Of a DNA stretch of 64,000 nucleotides, positions 27,779 to 36,900 are shown piece after piece. Made by a program: the position numbers and the translations under genes. Under the pieces are notes generated by a model that had not been told where the DNA came from, did no database searches, and was given only the letters and a program-made list of their open reading frames with translations. This DNA is from Pycnococcus provasolii (taxonomy: Eukaryota; Chlorophyta; Pseudoscourfieldiophyceae; Pseudoscourfieldiales; Pycnococcaceae): contig OW568864.1 in assembly GCA_938743325.2 (NCBI GenBank), positions 1,178,001-1,242,000 of the forward strand. The letters are read 5' to 3'. Positions within the stretch are counted from its first letter, which is position 1, and each line of letters opens with the position of its first letter.

Positions 27779-27867
27779 ACGTGAAAATTGTAAAAGCTAG
27801 TATAAAATAGTATGAAAACTGTTGCTGTATGCGACATAGCGAGGCGGCGGCGCTCGCAAGCCGCGTG

Positions 27868-28128
27868 TTATCTCCACCACCACCACCGCCGTCCCTTCTG
27901 CGTCGCCGGTGTTTGCGATGCCGGCGCTTCCGCCAAGCTGGCCTTTTCCTCACTCTCGAGCCGAACGATTTCTACCGCCATTCGGTGCAGCTGTTCGTCC
28001 CTGCTTTTTCTCCACTCGCTGTAGTTGTGCAGGTACCATCCTGCGTACGCGAAGCCGGGTATGGTGATCATCACCGCGTACGGCGACACCTTCGCGTTGG
28101 CGATTCTGGTCGTCGCGGCTAGCACCAT
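27868..28128 (-). CDS. Small single-TM protein, unknown
   Basis: 86 residues from the ATG at 28128. MVLAATTRIANAKVSPYAVM, ITIPGFAYAGWYLHNYSEWR form an N-terminal segment with one membrane helix, then a charged helix (KSRDEQLHRMAVEIVRLESE) and a Trp/Arg end. Size and layout resemble small respiratory-complex or mitochondrial inner-membrane subunits, but I cannot name it. It lies convergent with METTL5, and its ATG faces the reductase gene 275 nt away. The GC-biased third positions support coding. Confidence 0.55.
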   Translation of the reverse strand: MVLAATTRIANAKVSPYAVMITIPGFAYAGWYLHNYSEWRKSRDEQLHRMAVEIVRLESEEKASLAEAPASQTPATQKGRRWWWWR

Positions 28129-28403
28129 GACGGAGGACAGACGAGAGGAAGAAGGAGATGAGAAGCGCCGGGCGGGTTGGGAATTGAACAAAAGGGTCGT
28201 CGTGCAAGAGTGTATCCCCTCCCCAAGGCGAGGCGAGGTGCCCCCTGAGGTTTGGTGTCGTCACTCACTGTCGTGAGGGGCTGAGGTTGATCCTGATCCT
28301 GTTCCTGTTCCGTTCCTTCCCTTAGAATTCCTCCGGCTCCGATCGCGCTTCGGTCGTACCCGCACTCACGCATCCAACCACCGACGTCACTCAGCAGCGC
28401 GCC

Positions 28404-30647
28404 ATGGGACTAGGGGGCGTCTCACTCGTGGTGGGGGGGCTGGTGGGCGGATTCCTATTACGCAGAAAGAAGACCAAGGCGAAGAAACCATCCACACCCT
28501 CCGGGTCTGCGAACACGGAGGGTGTGGCCACATCCCCCGGGTCTGCCTCGTCCGTGGGATCGGTTGGTGCTGGTGCTGGTGCTGGTGCGAACCATGGGGC
28601 TCAGGCTTCATCATCCCAGTCATCGGCACCCGCGCCCGCACCCGCATCCGCGCCGGCGGCGACGGGAGGATCGGCGCTACTCGCGCAGATGAAGGCGAGG
28701 CGAGCGGCACAATCGTCGTCCGCAAAGAAGTCGTCATCGAACCTTAAAGCTAAGCCGGTCTTCGTGCTGTACGCTAGCCAGACGGGAACGTGCCGCGAAA
28801 TCGCCAAGAACTTGGCGGCGGAAGCGTCAACGAAGGGATTCCAGGCGAAGGCTCTGGACATGCGCGAGGTGAACTTCGACAACCTCTCCGTGGCGACGCA
28901 CCCAGTTCTTGTGCTTGTCACCAGCAGCACGGGAGATGGAGATCCGCCGGACAACGCTGCCAAGCTGTACACGAAGGTTCGCAAGAAGCGACCCGCCTCC
29001 GAAAAGCCGTTCGCGGGAATCAAGTACACCTCGCTCGGGCTCGGCGACTCCAACTACACGCGCTTCATGCACGTGCCTCGCCAGTTCAACAAGAAGTTTG
29101 CAGACCTCGGCGCCGAGAGCTTCCACAAATCGGTGGAGGCGGACGAGGTGGACGGCATCGAGCCAATCATCGAAGCTTGGACCGAAGATTTGTGGGGGGC
29201 GCTTACTTTCGTCGTAACAGGCGAGAAGCCGGCAGGAGCTGGCGATGCCGCCGCCGCCGCCGCCGCACTGCCTGCCGTGGCAGCTCCCTGGCCTGCACAG
29301 CTTCCGTGCGTGAAGTGGCTAAGTGGTACGGAGCATGATACGTGCCTCTCCACCGAGGCGAAGGCACCTGCACGAGATGCGATCCAGTATCGCGATCCCA
29401 AGGGAATGTACAGTCCTGACGAGCCGTTCTTCGTCACCGCGCCCATCACCTGCCGGTACCTGACTGCGGGTGGTGTGAAGGGTGTCAATGGACGCAAGGT
29501 TATGCACGTGGAGTTGGACGTGGCCGGCAGCGGCATTCGCTACAATCCCGGCGATGCAGTGGGCGTGTCGCCGGAGAACGATCCGTCGCTAGTTGACAGT
29601 GTCCTAAGTCGTCTTGGCCTGAATGCTGACGCGACGTTCATGTGCGAGGGCATCCCGCACGTGCCGTGCCCGTGCTCGGTGCGCCATGTGTTTTCGCACT
29701 ACGTTGACATCAGTGGAGCTCTCAAGAAAAGCCTTGTTCGCAGTCTCGCGCCATTCTGCAAAAAGGCGGAGGAGAGAAGCCGAATGGCGCACCTTGCGAG
29801 CAAGGATGGGGCCAAGGACTTTGAAAAGCACGTCGCCAACCACGATGGCCTGCTGCAGATTCTAACCGCCTTTCCGAGCTGCGCACCGCCGCTGGCATGC
29901 CTCCTCGACGCGCTTCCTCCGCTCGCACCGCGACTGTACTCGCTCACAAGCGCAATGTGCGACGACGGCGAGCGCCTGTCCGCCGCACTGAGCGTCGTTG
30001 AATATGCGGCGAAGGACGGGACTTCGCGACGCGGTGTTGCATCCACGTGGCTTGAGCGCGTCGCGTCCGCGTCGTCGTCGTCGTCGTCACCAAGCGGCGC
30101 GATTGGCGTGCACCTGAGGAAGAGTGCCGGCTTCCGTCCTCCCGTGGACGTTGTTGGCAGCTCCGTCATCATGGTGGGTCCAGGAACCGGAGTTGCACCA
30201 TACCGCGGCTTTCTGAAGGAGCGCAAATTCGCGCTCACCAGCGCGAGCGCCGATGCGACACGAGGTGATTGGATGCTCTTCTTCGGATGTCGTCACCCTG
30301 AGGAAGACTACTTGTACCGCGAGGAGTTCGAGAAGCACGCCGCGGATGGCACGTTGACGAAGCTCGTCACGGCATTCTCCCGCGTCGACGGCCAGCCCAA
30401 GTCGTACGTGCAGCACCGACTTAAGGAGTTGGGCAAGGACGTGAACGCCGCGCTTGCAAGAGGAGCGAGTATCTTTGTATGCGGTGATGGTGCCGGTATG
30501 GCGAAAGATGTGCGCGCGGCGTTTGCCGACATCATGGTTACGCACGGAGACATGACTGGTGGCGAGGCGGAGATGGCACTGCAGAAGATGGTATCTGATG
30601 GCCGCTACGTGACGGAGGTGTGGTGCGATGAGGCACATGACGAGTGA
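28404..30647 (+). CDS. MTRR-like: Membrane-anchored diflavin reductase, methionine synthase reductase (MTRR)-like
   Basis: 747 residues. Residues 4-20 are hydrophobic and followed by RRKKTKAKK, a signal-anchor layout like that of P450 reductase. A Gly/Ala/Ser/Pro linker (to ~110) precedes the FMN domain (VFVLYASQTGTCREIAKNLA; SSTGDGDPPDNAAKLY; LGLGDSNYTRFMHVPRQFNK; ADEVDGIEPIIEAWTEDLW), which matches MTRR better than CPR. The FAD part has PRLYSLTSAM and GVASTWLERV; the NADPH part has GPGTGVAPYRGFLKER, FFGCRHPEEDYLY and IFVCGDGAGMAKDV, ending YVTEVWCDE with the stacking Trp. MTRR reactivates B12-dependent methionine synthase. The membrane anchor is not normal for MTRR. Confidence 0.85.
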   Translation: MGLGGVSLVVGGLVGGFLLRRKKTKAKKPSTPSGSANTEGVATSPGSASSVGSVGAGAGAGANHGAQASSSQSSAPAPAPASAPAATGGSALLAQMKARRAAQSSSAKKSSSNLKAKPVFVLYASQTGTCREIAKNLAAEASTKGFQAKALDMREVNFDNLSVATHPVLVLVTSSTGDGDPPDNAAKLYTKVRKKRPASEKPFAGIKYTSLGLGDSNYTRFMHVPRQFNKKFADLGAESFHKSVEADEVDGIEPIIEAWTEDLWGALTFVVTGEKPAGAGDAAAAAAALPAVAAPWPAQLPCVKWLSGTEHDTCLSTEAKAPARDAIQYRDPKGMYSPDEPFFVTAPITCRYLTAGGVKGVNGRKVMHVELDVAGSGIRYNPGDAVGVSPENDPSLVDSVLSRLGLNADATFMCEGIPHVPCPCSVRHVFSHYVDISGALKKSLVRSLAPFCKKAEERSRMAHLASKDGAKDFEKHVANHDGLLQILTAFPSCAPPLACLLDALPPLAPRLYSLTSAMCDDGERLSAALSVVEYAAKDGTSRRGVASTWLERVASASSSSSSPSGAIGVHLRKSAGFRPPVDVVGSSVIMVGPGTGVAPYRGFLKERKFALTSASADATRGDWMLFFGCRHPEEDYLYREEFEKHAADGTLTKLVTAFSRVDGQPKSYVQHRLKELGKDVNAALARGASIFVCGDGAGMAKDVRAAFADIMVTHGDMTGGEAEMALQKMVSDGRYVTEVWCDEAHDE

Positions 30648-30707
30648 ATAAATATCAAACCGATATCTACTAGGGAATAAAATAAATAGTAATATGTCGA
30701 ATTGTTG

Positions 30708-30757
30708 CAACAATGGAATGGAATTTTTACCTCGTCCAACGATCGTCCATTCACACC
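30708..30757 (+). promoter_or_regulatory. Copy C of the shared 3'-end element
   Basis: Downstream of the reductase stop the plus strand reads AATGGAATGGAATTTTTAC, then CTCGTCCAACGATCGTCC and ATTCACACC. It is one of three copies that keep the complete second box. Confidence 0.6.
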
Positions 30758-30789
30758 ATTTACATTCACCATCCTGGCAACACGCATTT

Positions 30790-33291
30790 TCACTGCAAGA
30801 TGTCGCCCATCTTCACTTTCATCTCGCGCTCCAACTTTGCACGATACTCGTCGACATTCACCTCGATTCGTGCAACGCCCGTCTTTTGCGCCGCTTCGAC
30901 AATCGCGGGAGCTATGTGATATAGTAAACGAGGGTCGCGAGGTAGTGGGATAATGCTCTCGGGCGAGAAGGGACGCGTCGGATCCGTTTTCGCGAGATCC
31001 GCGATTGCGTGTGTGGTTGCCATCTTCATCTCCTCGTTAATTGCAGATGCTCGGCAGTCGAGTGCTCCGCGGAAGATGAATGGGAACGCGCAGACGTTAT
31101 TGATTTGATTTGGTAGATCGCTGCGACCAGTTCCCATGATGACATCCGGCCGCGTTGCTTTGGCAAGCGCGTAGCGAATCTCCGGCGTGGGATTCGCGAG
31201 CGCGAAGATGAGAGGCGACTTCTTCATCGACAGGAGCATCTCCGGCGTGAGAATGTTCGGCACGCTCAGGCCAACGAATGCGTCAGCACCCTCCACAGCT
31301 TCGGCGAGCGTGCGCGCCGGATTTGTTGTGGCAATGTTATGCAGGTAAAGGTTTGGATCCTCCTCGAGATCCTTACGGCCCTTGTACACGACGCCGTCGA
31401 TGTCGCAGGCGACGAGATTTTCCGGCTTTACTCCAAGGGCGATGAAGTGCCTTGCAACCGTGTATCCCGCGGCGCCGCATCCGTTGACAACAATCTTCAC
31501 ATCACCGATATCCTTCTCGGCAAAGTGCAGGGCGTTGACCAATCCCGCGCCCGCGATAATGGCCGTGCCATGCTGATCGTCGTGCATGATGGGAATGGAG
31601 ACACGACGCTGGATTTCCGGCTCGATGTAGAAGCATTCAGGCGCCTTAATATCCTCGAGGTTGATTCCGCCGAATGTGGGCGCGATGGCAACGACGTGTT
31701 CGATGAACTTGTCGGGATCAGATTCATCCACTTCAATGTCAAACGAGTCGACGCCGCCAAACGTCTTGAAAAGAACAGCCTTGCCTTCCATGACTGGCTT
31801 CGAAGCGAGAGCGCCGATGTTTCCGAGTCCGAGCACGGCAGTTCCGTTTGAGATAACTCCAACCAGGTGGCCTCGGCTCGTGTACTCGTAGCTGAGATCC
31901 GGGTTCTCCTTGATGGCAAGACACGGCTCCGCCACGCCGGGGCTGTACGCGATACTGAGGCTGGCTGAATCTCCCACGCTCTTCGTGGGCTGCACGGCAA
32001 TCTTGCCCTTGCTGCCGATGCTGTGAAACTGCAGCGCAAAGTCGCGCATGGCGTCGCGAAGGTAACCAGTCCACTCCTGCAGGTTCTCCGCGAGATCCTT
32101 CTCGCCGTTTTTGAAGGCTTCCGCGACGCGATTGTCCAGAGGTTCGATCATGTCGTACATGATCTTGCCGATGTGCTCGTACACAACAACGGCGCCTGCG
32201 TGGCCGTTGAGAGCAAGTTCGCTGAGAGAGGTGACGGGCACCTCGATAAGCTCACAGTCCGTGTCTGCACGCACAGCCACTTGGTCGTTGGGGAGAACAG
32301 CGAGACACACGCCAAGCATCGCGCTCTTCGGCTTGGAGCCGTCGCCACTGTGCACGTCGATGCCACGGTAAGTCAGCGTAGCCTTGCCCTTGGCGATGAA
32401 GAAGAAGGACGACTCCTCCTTGTTCATCGTCGCCGCCTTGACCACATCGCCTGCGGAGAGTGGCATGCGCGAGCCGAGAAACTCGTAGACGCTGCGCTCG
32501 CTCGGGTTAATTTCGTCTGCCGCAGCAACCGCATTCGTCGAGACACCGGTTGCGGTTTGCACCTTGAGAACACCTTTCTTGAACTCGGCCAGGTCGATGG
32601 ATTCGTTCCCGTCGAGGTCCAGCTCAGTGAACAGGTCGTTTGAAATGCGCTTGAGCGCTTCGTTGCTCAACAAACTTCCGTTTGCACGACTGGTGCTAAC
32701 AATGTACCTCGAGAACTCCTCCCTGTCGAGATTGCCGTCGCCCGACCTGTCCCACAGGCTAAACTCGAACTCGACCGCCGCCTCGTTTGTTCCACTGACG
32801 AGCGTGGTCAGCACGGTGGTGAGCTCACGGAAGCTCACCTTATGGTCGTGGTCTTTGTCCATGTTGTCGTAGAGCGCCGAGATGCGAGAATCTTCGCTGA
32901 CGCCAAGTCGCTGGCAGATGTTGCCAAACGCCTGTCGGTCAAGCAGCGCATCCGCGTTGGCCGCGTCCTTCTCCGCGCCAATGCTCTCTGCATCTCCCTT
33001 TGACCCCATAACTAGGTCTCGTATCTGTACAAGGTCCTCCACCTTGAGCCTGGTTGCGACGGCGGCCGCTGCCGCAGACTCTCCTGCGAGGCTCTTGGAG
33101 CGGAAGAGCGTGACGAGCGTCGAGCGCAGTGACTGGAGTGCGGACATGGTTCCTTGTTGCGTTTTATCCGAGGTTGCCGCGGCGTACACTCTATGTCTTG
33201 CCGCAGTGCGCGTGTGCGTCGCAGGCTTGCAGCAGCGGTTGTGTGTCGCGCGAGCTGGCTTGTGCTGGTTGTTCGGCGCCGCCACGCGCAT
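30790..33291 (-). CDS. EF-hand / cNMP-like / bacterial-type malic enzyme fusion
   Basis: 833 residues from the ATG at 33291 (the open frame beyond it has no ATG). Residues 1-48 are Arg/Ala/Thr/Asn-rich without acidic residues until 42, a likely organelle leader; an ATG at 33147 could give a cytosolic form. Three canonical EF-hand loops follow: DKDHDHKVSFRE (145-156), DRSGDGNLDREE (181-192), DLDGNESIDLAE (225-236). Residues ~260-380 resemble a cyclic-nucleotide-binding fold (FFFIAKGKATLTYRG; VRADTDCELIEVPVTSLSEL) but the phosphate cassette is not conserved. From ~415 on is a MaeB-type malic enzyme: IAYSPGVAEPC, GKAVLFKTFGGVDSFDIEV, IPIMHDDQHGTAI, VVNGCGAAG, ALANPTPEI. It decarboxylates malate to pyruvate; calcium control is inferred. 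Confidence 0.9.
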   Translation of the reverse strand: MRVAAPNNQHKPARATHNRCCKPATHTRTAARHRVYAAATSDKTQQGTMSALQSLRSTLVTLFRSKSLAGESAAAAAVATRLKVEDLVQIRDLVMGSKGDAESIGAEKDAANADALLDRQAFGNICQRLGVSEDSRISALYDNMDKDHDHKVSFRELTTVLTTLVSGTNEAAVEFEFSLWDRSGDGNLDREEFSRYIVSTSRANGSLLSNEALKRISNDLFTELDLDGNESIDLAEFKKGVLKVQTATGVSTNAVAAADEINPSERSVYEFLGSRMPLSAGDVVKAATMNKEESSFFFIAKGKATLTYRGIDVHSGDGSKPKSAMLGVCLAVLPNDQVAVRADTDCELIEVPVTSLSELALNGHAGAVVVYEHIGKIMYDMIEPLDNRVAEAFKNGEKDLAENLQEWTGYLRDAMRDFALQFHSIGSKGKIAVQPTKSVGDSASLSIAYSPGVAEPCLAIKENPDLSYEYTSRGHLVGVISNGTAVLGLGNIGALASKPVMEGKAVLFKTFGGVDSFDIEVDESDPDKFIEHVVAIAPTFGGINLEDIKAPECFYIEPEIQRRVSIPIMHDDQHGTAIIAGAGLVNALHFAEKDIGDVKIVVNGCGAAGYTVARHFIALGVKPENLVACDIDGVVYKGRKDLEEDPNLYLHNIATTNPARTLAEAVEGADAFVGLSVPNILTPEMLLSMKKSPLIFALANPTPEIRYALAKATRPDVIMGTGRSDLPNQINNVCAFPFIFRGALDCRASAINEEMKMATTHAIADLAKTDPTRPFSPESIIPLPRDPRLLYHIAPAIVEAAQKTGVARIEVNVDEYRAKLEREMKVKMGDILQ

Positions 33292-33965
33292 GCAAGGGCG
33301 TGTGTTTGCGCGCGAGGTGCGAGGGGGCAGACGAGACGAAGGCCGGTTTGCGAGGGTTTGCGAGAGGCGGAACAGAAGCACCTCGTCGACCTACTTTTAC
33401 CTGGACGGTGCTTTTTGTTGTCGTGATAAAGGCCTTCGAAGGCTTCCTACGGGTACCGGGTAGTGAGAGCGATCTTTTGATCAAAGTGAACCAATTGAGT
33501 GAACAGTTTTTTTTCTGTAAAAAACGTTTTACTTTTTCGTCGACGGGAAGAGGGGAGGGGAGGGGAGCTGGGGACGGAGCTGACGGGGAGGTCTGACGGG
33601 GTGGCACTGCGCAGGGTGGGCGAGGTGGGAGAGAGAGCCTCTGCGATCCCTGAGCCTCTTCCTCTTCTGCGTTCGCCTTTTCCCTCCCTGCCATCACGCG
33701 TCTGGGAGTTGCTCCTTCTCCCTCCTTCTCCTTCTCCTTCGCCACAGGGGGATCCTCCCTACCCTACCCTAAGGTTAGTCCCTACCACGGTCACTAGGAA
33801 GGACCCCCCTTGCCCTTGCCCTTGGGGCCTCGACCCTTCCTTCCCTCGGACGTCGGATTCAAACCGTCGTCAACCCAACCCCTGAGAACACGCCACCCGC
33901 CTGTTCTCCAGCCTCCGTCCGCGGCGTTTGAACGCAAGCCACACTGCGCAAAAAATCGTAGCGCA
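33292..33965. other. Divergent spacer, malic enzyme / giant surface protein
   Basis: About 675 nt. It contains an A/T patch near 33505-33535, a GGGGAGGGGAGGGG tract near 33550-33566, CT-rich stretches near 33655-33740 and CCTACCCTACCCTAAGG near 33757-33773. Open frames here extend the giant gene upstream but lack an ATG with a sensible leader. No separate gene seen. Confidence 0.4.
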
Positions 33966-36900
33966 ATGGGCACAACGCCCGCGTCCGAAGCGACGCAAAC
34001 TCGGCGACGTCGAATGCCGGGCAATCGCAACACGAAGGTGATGAGCGGCTTATCGCTCGCAGCGACGCTATTCGCAGTGGCTCTTACGACGCTCCCAACG
34101 AACACGGGGGTCACAAAGGCGCATGCGCTCTCATTCTATGGCCTCGACGAGAAAACGCCGTCTCCACCGCCACCACCACCACCACCACCACCGCCACCGC
34201 CACCACCACCACCGCCACCGCCTCCTCCTCCTCCTCCCCCGCCTCCCCCTCCGCCACCACCGGGCCAAGCGGCGAAACCGCCGCCACCTCCTCCTCCACC
34301 ACAGTCCTCAAGTTCGCCGAGCACGCCATCTGCAACACCTGCATCACACACTGAGGTGGGTTTCTACGGCTTCGCGGCGGTCGCTGCTGCGCCGGTTCAG
34401 TCGCATCCACCTCCACCTCCGCCACCGCCACCGCCTCCACCTCCGCCACCGCCACCGCCGCCACCACCTGGCCAGGCGGTGTCGCCACCACCACCGCCGC
34501 CGCCGCCTCCACCTCCACCACCTCCGCCTCCACCTCCACCACCTCCACCACCACCACCTCCGCCTCCACCACCTGGCCAGGCGGTGCCACCACCACCGCC
34601 GCCTCCACCGCAACCACCTCCGCCTCCGCCTCCACCACCTGGCCAGGCGGTGCCACCCCCACCGCCGCCTCCACCGCCTCCGCCTCCGCCTCCGCCTCCA
34701 CCACCTGGCCAGGCGGTGCCACCATTACCACCTCCAGCACCTCCACCGAGCAATTCTTCGTTGTCACCACCACCACCGCAGCCACCACACCTGCCTCCAC
34801 CTACGCCGCCGCCAAATCCCCCTCCCCCTCCACCTACGCCTCTCACGTGCGAGCAGTGCGACGTGTTTGGCAGCTGTGGTGGATGTGACAGCCTGACGGA
34901 TTGCTCGTATCGAGGAGTTGCGGAGCAATACGCGCCTCTGAACAGCAGCACGCTCGCGCTTGTTCTCGCGGACCTACCCAATCGCACCAAGTACGACCTG
35001 CTTGACTCGGGTGCGGTGAAAGTGCAGTGCAGTGTGTGCCCTCTCGGCTACAACGGCACCGGCTCGACGGGATGCAAAGATATCACACGGCCCACCACAA
35101 CGGTGACATTTGTTGATGGAAAGGGCGTTAGCGTTTTTGAAGGCGTGAGGCTTTTAGACAAAGAGGGCACGTATTTCCTGGACCTGAAGGCGACGAAGGA
35201 GTACCCTGGCCAGTCGAACAGCATGGTGCTTCCTCTGTGCGCAAGCTTAAATGCTGTATTGGCGTCGAGGATACGCCCAGGAAGCTGCGGCGCATTCCAG
35301 ATGGCACTCATCAGAAATGGCGCGGATGACGAATACGACGGAGGAGAACCAGAATTCGAAACGGTCACTGGCAGTAGCATAACACTGCGGAAACCTGACG
35401 TGGGCGAATACGAGCTGCACGTGCGCACTGCTGACAGTGCTGGAAACGTCGAAGCTGACGCTGCGATCATTGCGTTCAACGTGGGCAAGCATGTGGCACC
35501 AACGGGAACTTTGGATGCCGCGCGCGGCGAGATTCGCGTTGTGTTCAACGAGCAGCCGCCTGACGTGAGTTCGGGCGATGAGGTGCCGTGCGTGGACATT
35601 TTGGATGGCGATAGTGCGGCGCGCATCGGGCCAGGTTCAACGTGCACTTGGCCCGCGGATCGTTTTGGGCACGACCAGTCGTACGAAATGGTCGCTCAGC
35701 TCACCCTCGACGCACTCGTATGCCCCGCCGAGCTGGCACTGGGGAAGAAGTCGCTGCAGCTAACGTTTTTGAGCGATTTCAACGAAGGCTTCAAGCGGAA
35801 CAATGGATACTTCTTCACCGGAACGGCACCGATCCAGCTGCCAGATCAGGTCGCGAAGCCACATGTTCAGATTATTGGCACAAACCGAATCAGCGCGTGT
35901 ACGGGCCTAGTTCTCGACGGCAGCGGGACCACTCCCGGGTGGGGCATCCCAGGCCTGCTGTACCAATGGAGCATCACCTCGGTGAAGCCAGAGGATGTGC
36001 CTGTGCCATTGACAATGGATGACCTCGACAAGAACGTCTATGATCAGCTGAAGTTGCTAGCTCTGGATTACACCACCACACATGTTCGCATTCCCCGGGA
36101 CGCTATCCTGACATACATGCAACGTGGTTTCACGTACACGTTCGAGCTCACAGCGACCAACTGTGCGGCGTTGAGGGAATCTGCACAGTACGAGGTAACG
36201 GTGGGAAATCGTCTGCTTCCGCAGCTGGCAGTTCCGGCCGGAGAGCCGTCGTCGGATCATCCATCCGTACGCGTGCTTAACGTTGACTCACGAGATTCAG
36301 TAAACCTCGTTGCTCAAGCGAGCGTACCCAATTTAAAGAATCTGCCGGATACATGCCCGAATGTTAACGGCACGGTACAGCTGCTGTACGCATGGCATCG
36401 CGTCGTTCTTCCCGGCCGTGCTGCTGATTGGCATCTTGCCTCCGATGGCAGTTGGCGGCCGACTGACTGCCTAACCGACGCACTGGCTGGGGACAAGTCC
36501 AAACAATCTTTGAGCCCATCAGAGTCGCTCTACATCCCTGAATTTTGTCTGAAGTTTGAGGAGATTCTCACTGCGACGACGCGGCAGACGCCTGCTCGAT
36601 ACGCTTTTCGCGTTAGCGTATGGCTATCGAGCGAGGCAACAACTCTTGCCGAGGCTGTTTCTAGGAAAGCCGTCTCGGTTGCCACGGTCGTGATCCAATC
36701 GCACTCTGCTGGGTTGGTTGCGAATATAGCTGGCGGAGATCGACTTTTCGACATCACACAGGAAATTGTGCTGGATGGAAGCAGGAGCGAGAACTTGGAT
36801 GACCCTCCGACAAAATCTGGAGGGGCATCTTCGAACAGCTCACAGTATAGTTGGTCCTGCCACCTCTGGTCGTCGGATATAATCACGGACGACTGCGTCG

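Noticed and set aside
34123-34990. Long poly-Gly and poly-His/Arg reading frames opposite and beside the polyproline tract
   Set aside because: They arise from the CCN repeat read in other frames; no starts, domains or codon bias of their own.
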